A stretch of DNA of 10,636 nt, from positions 1 through 10,636 of the forward strand of contig JAQBVH010000048.1 of the NCBI GenBank assembly GCA_027623615.1, given 5' to 3'. Positions 6,201 to 10,636 of the stretch are shown here, piece by piece; position 1 is the stretch's first letter; each line of letters starts with the position of its first letter. Under the pieces are notes generated by a model, which did no database searches, was not told the origin of the DNA, and was given only the letters and a program-made list of their open reading frames with translations. The DNA comes from Planctomycetota bacterium. Its GTDB lineage: Bacteria; Planctomycetota; UBA1135; GCA-002686595. Made by a program: the position numbers and the translations under genes.

Positions 6201-6818
6201 ATGAGCACAAAACTCCACCTCGCCCTCGGGGTCCTGGCCTTTGGCCTGGCCGCCCCGGCCGTGGGCTCCCAACTCGACGACGCGCCCGCGATCGTCGACG
6301 ACGTCCCCGTCAAGAAGGTCAAGAAGGAAACGGACAAGAAGCAGAGCACCGTGACCGTCTGGGTCATGGAAGCCAAGGCCGCAGGCTGAAGCTCGGGTCC
6401 CGCGGCCCGTGCGGCCATGGATACGATCGAGAACGTCGACAAGCTGTTCCAGAGCGGCACCCGCTTCACGTTCACCATGTTGGACGACGAGAAGCCGGAC
6501 GAGGATGACATCAAGGCGGCGCTGAAGAGCAAGAAGGTGGCGTTCGTCTCCCTCACCAAGGAGACCCGCACCCGCGCGACCGTGGCGTACTCGATCGAGT
6601 GCCCCGGCTTCACATGAGCCACCACGTGCAACAAGGCCCGTGAGGCCTTGATGGAACTCGACGGCGTGGCTGACGCGTTCCCCGGCACGAGGACCATCGT
6701 GCACATGAAAGCCGACGCCGAGCTCGACGAGGAGGCCTTCCTGGCCGCTCTCAGGAAAGCCGGCGGCAAGAAGCTGAAGCTCAAGGGCAAGGTCGCCAAG
6801 AGCGACGCGCTGCTCTAG
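6201..6818 (+). CDS. Candidate exported selenoprotein: two HMA-like domains, two in-frame TGA (Sec63, Sec139)
   Basis: One frame from ATG 6201 to TAG 6818 gives 205 residues if TGA at 6387-6389 and 6615-6617 are read as selenocysteine. Residues 1-23 form a signal peptide (hydrophobic 5-21), followed by a Lys/Asp-rich linker and two similar modules of about 75 residues. Module 1 runs from VTVWVMEAKAAG through Sec63 to ALKSKKVAFVSL. Module 2 runs from ATVAYSIECPGFT through Sec139 to ALRKAGGKKLKL. Module 2 follows the HMA pattern: a beta strand, a metal-site loop, then AREALMELDGV and a late LxxALxxAG helix. Counting back from LDGV puts Sec139 exactly at the first Cys of the usual CxxC; Cys143 lies one position past the second. 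SECIS-like hairpins follow both TGAs. HMA domains bind soft metals (copper, mercury), so a periplasmic metal or redox role is inferred. The alternative is a decayed gene, but both stops are TGA at Cys-equivalent sites. No clear Shine-Dalgarno site. Confidence 0.75.
6396..6416 (+). promoter_or_regulatory. SECIS-like hairpin after the first in-frame TGA
   Basis: The stem pairs 6400-6403 (CCGC) with 6411-6414 (GCGG). It is extended across a two-base TC bulge by 6396-6397 (GG) with 6415-6416 (CC). The apical loop is GGCCCGT (6404-6410), whose first G is the 15th base after the TGA. A bulge containing U a few pairs below a G-starting loop, about 15-20 bases after UGA, is the layout of the E. coli fdhF SECIS. 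Other GC pairings are possible here, so the fold is a prediction. Confidence 0.55.
6632..6650 (+). promoter_or_regulatory. SECIS-like hairpin after the second in-frame TGA
   Basis: CAAGGCC (6632-6638) pairs perfectly with GGCCTTG (6644-6650) around a five-base loop CGTGA (6639-6643) with G in second position. The loop begins at the 22nd base after the TGA, within the window used by bacterial selenocysteine insertion. This is the cleanest hairpin inside the reading frame and differs in sequence from the first, as bacterial SECIS elements usually do. Confidence 0.65.
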
Positions 6819-6836
6819 CGGTCTGACGGCTCGCTT

Positions 6837-6876
6837 CGAGGAGCCTCCTCTGCATTCGTGCTGAGGAGGCTCCTCG
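6837..6876. terminator. Very stable hairpin after the selenoprotein candidate
   Basis: CGAGGAGCCTCCTC (6837-6850) and GAGGAGGCTCCTCG (6863-6876) form a perfect 14-bp stem. Past a T-T mismatch, GCA/TGC extend it to a TTCG tetraloop (6855-6858). It begins 19 bases after the TAG at 6818 and 84 bases before the sigma factor start. No T-run follows, so it may act as a terminator with weak tract, a 3' RNA stabiliser, or both. Its presence right after TAG 6818 supports that stop as the true gene end. Confidence 0.7.
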
Positions 6877-6959
6877 CGTTCCAACGATCCTCTCTCGGAT
6901 TCGTAGACGATTCCATGCAAGGCCGACCCGAGCCGGGGACATCGGAGGGGCACGCCCCC

Positions 6960-7475
6960 GTGACCGCACCCCACGCGAGCCCACGACTCACTCACGACGC
7001 TTTCGCGGAACGCTTCGAAGGCGCCGCGCGCGTGCTGTGGACTATCGCTGCCGCAGTTCTCGGTCATCGGGCCCAGGTGGAGGACGTGATCCAAGAAGCG
7101 GCCATCGTCGGCCTCGAGAAGCTCGACCAGTTCGACCCCAACACGCACTTCGAGGCATGGATGGGGCGCATCGTGCGCTTCGTCGCCCTGAACCACCTGC
7201 GGCGCGAAGCGCGGCGCAGGACGAGCCAGCCCGAGCTGCTCGAGAGCGTGCCCGCGGTCGAGCCCCTCGACCATGACCTCGACGACACCCTGCAGGCCGC
7301 CCTCCCCGGGCTACGTCCGGTCGTCCGCGCGTGCCTCCTGCTCAAGGTCGTCGAGGAGCTCGAGTACCGGGAGATCGCGCAGGTGCTCGAGATCCCCGAG
7401 GGCACCGCGATGAGCCATGTGCACCGCGCCCGCCACGCCCTGCAGAGTCAACTGTCCCAGGAGGTGATGGGATGA
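6960..7475 (+). CDS. ECF-type RNA polymerase sigma factor
   Basis: A 171-residue sigma-70 family factor of extracytoplasmic-function size, with regions 2 and 4 only. Region 2 spans about residues 16-86, with the core-binding segment EDVIQEAAIVGLEKLDQFDP (41-60) and WMGRIVRFVALNHLRREARR (67-86). Region 4 spans about 112-165, with the helix-turn-helix EYREIAQVLEIPEGTAMSHV (135-154) followed by HRARHAL. GTG 6960 was chosen because GGAGGGG (6944-6950) lies nine bases upstream. An in-frame ATG at 6915 lacks a ribosome-binding site, and the GTG at 6858 lies inside the terminator hairpin. The stop overlaps the next gene's ATG as ATGA, the usual arrangement for a sigma factor and its anti-sigma factor. 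Family assignment is firm; the signal and regulon are unknown. Confidence 0.9.
   Translation: MTAPHASPRLTHDAFAERFEGAARVLWTIAAAVLGHRAQVEDVIQEAAIVGLEKLDQFDPNTHFEAWMGRIVRFVALNHLRREARRRTSQPELLESVPAVEPLDHDLDDTLQAALPGLRPVVRACLLLKVVEELEYREIAQVLEIPEGTAMSHVHRARHALQSQLSQEVMG
7459..7468 (+). promoter_or_regulatory. Consensus ribosome-binding site for the anti-sigma candidate
   Basis: AGGAGGTGAT at 7459-7468, within the last codons of the sigma gene, is a near-perfect anti-Shine-Dalgarno complement spaced correctly for ATG 7472. It fixes that start and shows that this organism uses strong Shine-Dalgarno sites. Confidence 0.8.
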
Positions 7476-8200
7476 CCGCCTACGATTCGAACCAGGACCT
7501 GGACGCGCGGTTGCGCGAGGCCTTCCTGCCGCCGGACGATGTGGCCGCGGTCGCCCGTGACGCCGCCGCGCGCGCAATCGCGCATCGCGAGGTGCGCCCG
7601 CGCGGGTTCGCCGCCATGCCGCCGTGGGCCCGCGGAATCCTCGCGACGGCCGCGCTGTTCCTCATGGGCTTCTCGCCCCTGTGGGCCCCCGAAGGAGAGC
7701 CCTTGCCCCTCTGGACCGACGACACCGACGACCAGGTCGCCTCCGTCGACGACCCGTACCGCTGGGAGCGCTGCTCCGACTCACGCCTCGACGCGATCGC
7801 CCGCGAGCTGTTCCCGATCGACCTCGTTGGCTGCTCCGACCTCGGGCCGCTGCCCTTCGAGCAGCTCCGGCCCGCCCAACCGATGGTGTGCCAGGTCGCG
7901 TCGGAGGACGCGACCTGGCGTCCGCTGCCCGGGATCGACGGCCTCGCCTGGCTGAGCGAACCGCTGCTGCGCCTCGGCACCCCCAGGCCCACCGACGACG
8001 GCGGCTACCAACTCATGGCCGAACACGGCGGTCAGCGCGCCGTGCTCCTGATCCACCCGCGGGCAGCGGCTCCCAGCTTCGGCGCTGGCGCCGATGGGCG
8101 CCTGCGCATCCACCGCAAGGAGGTCGCGGGCTACGTGGTGCATGAGCTTGGTGCTTCCACCGAGCCGTTCTTTCTCGCGCGCATCGACCAGGAGCAGTAG
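7472..8200 (+). CDS. Single-pass membrane protein, probable anti-sigma factor
   Basis: A 242-residue protein coupled to the ECF sigma gene by an ATGA overlap. An N-terminal region of about 52 residues (predicted cytoplasmic) contains DARLREAFLPP and an Ala/Arg-rich helix. One membrane helix follows at about 54-71 (ARGILATAALFLMGFSPL), then about 170 residues outside. The outer part carries three cysteines (101, 121, 140) and a C-terminal beta-rich segment (YQLMAEHGGQRAVLLIHP, then GRLRIHRKEVAGYVVHEL). The family is not recognised. The call rests on topology and position next to the sigma gene. It lacks the HxxxCxxC zinc motif of ZAS-type anti-sigma factors, so a different class or a more divergent regulator is likely. 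The outer cysteines might sense redox state or metals, which is speculation. Confidence 0.7.
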   Translation: MTAYDSNQDLDARLREAFLPPDDVAAVARDAAARAIAHREVRPRGFAAMPPWARGILATAALFLMGFSPLWAPEGEPLPLWTDDTDDQVASVDDPYRWERCSDSRLDAIARELFPIDLVGCSDLGPLPFEQLRPAQPMVCQVASEDATWRPLPGIDGLAWLSEPLLRLGTPRPTDDGGYQLMAEHGGQRAVLLIHPRAAAPSFGAGADGRLRIHRKEVAGYVVHELGASTEPFFLARIDQEQ

Positions 8201-8207
8201 CAGACCT

Positions 8208-8233
8208 GGCAGGCCCCGAACGGGTAACCTGCC
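8208..8233 (+). terminator. Weak hairpin after the anti-sigma gene
   Basis: GGCAGG (8208-8213) can pair with CCTGCC (8228-8233), with an inner CCC/GGG pairing around GAAC and an asymmetric internal loop. It starts eight bases after the TAG at 8200 and ends 15 bases before the next ATG. No T-run follows, so evidence for termination is modest. Confidence 0.3.
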
Positions 8234-8247
8234 TGGCCTCGCCTGCC

Positions 8248-9747
8248 ATGGAAGCCCCGGAACGAGACGACGCGCCGCCCCGGCCCCCTCCCCAGAAGGC
8301 CGGCATCCCGGATGCCCCCGAGGGTTCGCCGCCCATGCGCGACGAGGCCGAGGATGCCGGCGTCCCGCCCCTCGGCGCGGCGCTGCCGGAAGCGGACTTC
8401 TGGTCGGCCCTCTACACGCGCCGCTCGATCCGCAAGTTCAAGCCCGACCCGGTCCCGCGCGAGCTGATCGACCAGGTCATGCACGCGGGCATCTGGGCCC
8501 CTAGCTCCTGCAACTACCAGATGTGGGACCTGGTCGCGGTCGACGACCCCGAGCTCAACGCGCAGCTCGCGCAGCTGTCGCTGCAGATGGCCAACGCGCC
8601 GGTGAACCTGATCGTCAGCTACGGCCGCGACTTCAGCGAGGAGAACTACGCCAACATCCAGTCCGCCAGCGCGCTGATCCAGAACATGAGCCTCGCCGCG
8701 CAGGTGCTCGGCCTCGGCACGTTCTGGATCACCCAGACCGGAGACTCCGAGAAGGTGCGCGAGCTGGTCGGCCTGCCCCGCGACCGGATGGTGATCGCCG
8801 TGCTCGCCCTCGGCTGGCCGAAGGTCATGCCCAAGCAGGGGCCCAAGCGCCGACCCCTGTCCCAGGTCACCCACTACAACTACTACGCGGGCAAGCCGAT
8901 CCCCTCCTCGGTCGACCCCGAGGACTGGGACCCGGAGCTGCTCGCGACCTACCAGCGCGCGCGCGTGCTCAACGGGCTGCGCCACAACAAGCCGCGCGCC
9001 TGGGAGGTGCGTGCCCTGGTGACGGCCCTCGATGCCCTCGTGCCGGACGGCAAGCAGAGGCCCGAGGACCCGGCCAGCGCACCGCGCTGGCTCGACGTCT
9101 TGCCGTGCACGGGGATCGTCACCGACAAGCTCTCGATCGAGCGCCGCGGCTTCGCCTTCGACGTCGTCGAGCGCAGCTCGGAGGTCGCCCAGTGGGTGTC
9201 CACGCGTACACGCCCGAAGGCGGGAGTGCGGGGCTGGCCCACGAGCAGCGGACTGCCGGCGCCGGACGAGGGCGTCTATGACGTGGTCTCGTGCATCTTC
9301 CGGCTCGAAGACCTGCGCGCCGCCGAGCGCGTCGAGTTGATGGCCGCCATGACCCGCTGGGTGAAGCCGGGCGGCCGGGTCCTGATCGGCTTCGTCAGTG
9401 CCAGCTCGTTCCACGACCGGACCGAGAAGCTGCGCGCGCGTCGGGGCGGACCGAAGGGTGTGGAGTACGTGCTCTCGCCCGACCCGAACATCGGTCCGTT
9501 CCAGGCGCTCCGCTCCGCCGAGGTCGTGGGCCTCGCGCAGGCCGCCGGGCTCACCCTCGAGAACGGTCTGGGTCTCCAGGCCGCGCCGCAGCCCGAGGAG
9601 ATCGACTTCCGCACGCGCAACTTCTCCGCGCGCACGAAGAAGATCGTGAATGGCGTCAGCAAGCTCCTCGGAGCGATTGAGCGCTTGCCGGGCGCGCAGA
9701 ATCGCCGCGGGCGGTTCCAGTTCCGCGTGTTCCGACGCCCGGGCTGA
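8248..9747 (+). CDS. Nitroreductase fused to a degenerate methyltransferase-like domain
   Basis: A 499-residue two-domain protein. Residues 1-47 are Pro/Asp-rich and probably disordered; an ATG at residue 30 is an alternative start. Residues about 50-215 are a nitroreductase-family flavoprotein: YTRRSIRKFKPDPVP (56-70) and WAPSSCNYQMWDLVAVDD (83-100) are the FMN-contacting blocks, and LGLGTFWITQTGD (154-166) and ALGWPK (187-192) are the later ones. Such enzymes use FMN and NAD(P)H for two-electron reductions. Residues about 235-499 resemble a class I SAM methyltransferase: WLDVLPCTGIVT (281-292) matches motif I but lacks the usual glycine between Cys and Thr. FDVVERS (304-310) follows, then YDVVSCIFRLED (344-355) and WVKPGGRVLIGF (371-382). 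The fusion may channel a substrate or use the second domain as a binding module. Its end faces the TPMT gene with three bases between the stops. Substrates unknown. Confidence 0.82.
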   Translation: MEAPERDDAPPRPPPQKAGIPDAPEGSPPMRDEAEDAGVPPLGAALPEADFWSALYTRRSIRKFKPDPVPRELIDQVMHAGIWAPSSCNYQMWDLVAVDDPELNAQLAQLSLQMANAPVNLIVSYGRDFSEENYANIQSASALIQNMSLAAQVLGLGTFWITQTGDSEKVRELVGLPRDRMVIAVLALGWPKVMPKQGPKRRPLSQVTHYNYYAGKPIPSSVDPEDWDPELLATYQRARVLNGLRHNKPRAWEVRALVTALDALVPDGKQRPEDPASAPRWLDVLPCTGIVTDKLSIERRGFAFDVVERSSEVAQWVSTRTRPKAGVRGWPTSSGLPAPDEGVYDVVSCIFRLEDLRAAERVELMAAMTRWVKPGGRVLIGFVSASSFHDRTEKLRARRGGPKGVEYVLSPDPNIGPFQALRSAEVVGLAQAAGLTLENGLGLQAAPQPEEIDFRTRNFSARTKKIVNGVSKLLGAIERLPGAQNRRGRFQFRVFRRPG

Positions 9748-9750
9748 CCG

Positions 9751-10347
9751 TCACCTGCGTGCGAAGAGCGCGTGCTCCTCGCGCCAGCTGCGTGCCGGGA
9801 TCGATCGCGTCGCTGCCCCGTGCGTCACGAGGGTGAACGCGTCGCCCAGGGCGCTCTCGAACTCGCTCCGTCCGTAGCCGAACGGCGGACCGCCGGTCGG
9901 TTCGGGCTTGCCTACGGGGAAGATCAACGCCGCGAGCTTCCCGTTCGGCGCGACCACCCTCCGCGCGAGCTCACCGTAGCGAGGGCGCAGGCTCGGGTCG
10001 ATCGCGCAGAAGAACGTGTGCTCCCAGAGGAGGTCGTAGGGGCGCGCGGGCGTGTGGGACAGGGCGTCCTCCGCGAGGTAGCGACTCCCCGTCGCCTCGA
10101 GCTCGGCGGCCAGGCCCGCGACCTCGGGGACGAAGTCGATCGCGGTGACCCTCCAGCCAGCGCGGGCCAGGGCCAGGGCGTCGTGCCCGCGCCCACAACC
10201 GGGAACGAGTGCGGCTGCGCTCGGGGAGGGTGGCGCCAGCGCACCCTCCTCGATCAAGCGCATGAGCTCAGGGTGAGGCGCGCCGTGGTCCCAGGGGGTG
10301 TTCCCGGCCTGATAGCGGGCCGACCAGTCCGCGGGCTCGAGAGTCAT
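9751..10347 (-). CDS. TPMT / halide-thiol methyltransferase family enzyme
   Basis: A 198-residue class I SAM-dependent methyltransferase of the thiopurine S-methyltransferase superfamily, which also includes plant HOL-type halide/thiocyanate methyltransferases. Features in order: WSARYQAGNTPWDHG (8-22), SAM motif I LVPGCGRGHD (47-56), the acidic strand TAIDF (68-72), WEHTFFCAIDPSLRPRY (108-124), and FPVGKPEPTGGPPF (143-156). The GGHD-like motif I, HTFFCAI and GGPPF blocks identify the family; length matches bacterial members. It would methylate a small thiol, halide or related nucleophile in the cytoplasm; the true acceptor cannot be told. ATG 10347 is chosen because it starts just before the conserved WxxRY block; the frame upstream has no coding character. 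It diverges from the FG-GAP gene across 75 bases. Confidence 0.87.
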   Translation of the reverse strand: MTLEPADWSARYQAGNTPWDHGAPHPELMRLIEEGALAPPSPSAAALVPGCGRGHDALALARAGWRVTAIDFVPEVAGLAAELEATGSRYLAEDALSHTPARPYDLLWEHTFFCAIDPSLRPRYGELARRVVAPNGKLAALIFPVGKPEPTGGPPFGYGRSEFESALGDAFTLVTHGAATRSIPARSWREEHALFARR

Positions 10348-10366
10348 CGCGGGAGTGTAGGGTTTG

Positions 10367-10379
10367 GCACGGCCCGTGC
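10367..10379. promoter_or_regulatory. 13-bp palindrome between divergent genes
   Basis: GCACGG, a central C, and CCGTGC form a perfect 6+1+6 inverted repeat. It lies 20 bases from the methyltransferase ATG (10347) and 44 bases from the FG-GAP gene ATG (10423), in the only promoter-bearing space for both genes. It is a candidate operator; no clear -10/-35 pair could be placed beside it. Confidence 0.35.
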
Positions 10380-10422
10380 ATGGAGCGGTGACACCCCGCC
10401 CACGACCGCCCGAAAGTCTCCG

Positions 10423-10636
10423 ATGAGAACGCTCGCCCTCCTGCCGCTCGTCTGCCTCCCCGCTCTCAGCCAGGAGGTGCTGTACAAGCGCAAGGGCTCG
10501 ACGCCCTTCGGCTACTTCGGCATGACCGTCGTCACGCTTGGGGACGTGGATCAGGACGGCAGCGAGGACTGGGCGGCCGGCGACGGAGGACGGGAGCCCT
10601 TCTGGTTCCAGGACGGCAGGGTCCACGTCTACTCGG
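10423..10636 (+). CDS. Secreted FG-GAP/VCBS repeat protein, 5' part (cut by window edge)
   Basis: The first 71 codons of a gene that continues past the right edge. Residues 1-17 (MRTLALLPLVCLPALSQ) form a signal peptide. The mature part starts with FGYFGMTVVTLGDVDQDGSE (about 29-48), an FG-GAP repeat with the DxDxDGxxD calcium-binding loop, then GRVHVYS, the strand that closes such a repeat. These repeats build integrin-alpha-like beta-propellers in extracellular proteins and are abundant in Planctomycetota. Only one repeat is visible, so size and anchoring are unknown. The start is the only one that yields the signal peptide. Confidence 0.85.
   Translation, partial: MRTLALLPLVCLPALSQEVLYKRKGSTPFGYFGMTVVTLGDVDQDGSEDWAAGDGGREPFWFQDGRVHVYS

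Noticed and set aside
6107..6508. Alternative plus-strand frame starting in the leader palindromes
   Set aside because: It lacks coding features and overlaps the signal-peptide-bearing frame at 6201.
6201..6818. Pseudogene with two nonsense mutations
   Set aside because: Both stops are TGA, both sit at metal-site Cys-equivalent positions, no frameshift occurs, and SECIS-like hairpins follow each. Decay would not be expected to choose these positions. It remains the main alternative.
6201..6818. Genome-wide reassignment of TGA (for example to Trp or Gly)
   Set aside because: Most other genes here end in TGA at natural boundaries, including the GTGA and ATGA overlaps at 911 and 7472.
6144..7274. 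Long open frame on the minus strand across the selenoprotein candidate and the sigma gene
   Set aside because: GC-rich shadow: no domain, signal or motif, and it is antisense to a clear ECF sigma factor and through the terminator hairpin.
8131..9414. 427-residue minus-strand open frame
   Set aside because: Antisense to the nitroreductase fusion, which has recognisable conserved blocks; the minus frame has none.

Overview
The window is GC-rich DNA carrying eleven protein-coding genes (one cut by the right edge) on both strands, with short intergenic gaps. It looks chromosomal: there are no transposases, integrases, phage genes, rRNA, tRNA or CRISPR array. The last gene starts an FG-GAP/VCBS-type secreted protein. 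Together with the secreted Gly-rich protein, the ECF sigma factor and the base composition, this suggests Planctomycetota or a similar environmental GC-rich lineage. That is inference; no marker gene here settles taxonomy. TGA is the normal stop codon for most genes here, and some starts have good Shine-Dalgarno sites (AGGAGGTGAT before 7472, GGAGGGG before 6960).

Layout. 123-1795 (+): two paralogous SPFH/band-7 genes with a 4-base overlap. 1782-1865: a 14-bp tandem repeat between convergent genes. 1882-3402 (-): a secreted protein with a long Gly-rich C-terminus. 3525-5088 (-): a MORN-repeat lipoprotein gene running with an 8-base overlap into an orphan beta-class DNA methyltransferase. 5087-6085 (+): a membrane-anchored DUF218 (SanA/YdcF-like) protein. 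6201-6818 (+): an exported protein of two HMA-like domains read through two in-frame TGA codons. 6960-8200 (+): an ECF sigma factor coupled to a single-pass membrane protein, its probable anti-sigma factor. 8248-9747 (+): a nitroreductase fused to a degenerate methyltransferase-like domain. 9751-10347 (-): a TPMT/halide-methyltransferase family enzyme. 10423-end (+): the FG-GAP protein.

The main discovery candidate is 6201-6818. A conventional gene caller would split it into two or three small fragments, but one frame runs through two TGA codons. Both TGAs sit where an HMA domain has its metal-binding Cys, and each is followed at the right distance by a hairpin resembling a bacterial SECIS element. 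The simplest reading is an exported selenoprotein with two selenocysteines, one in each of two tandem metal-binding-like domains. It is followed by a very stable hairpin and then by the sigma/anti-sigma pair, whose outside domain has three cysteines. A redox- or metal-responsive link between these neighbours is possible but unproven.
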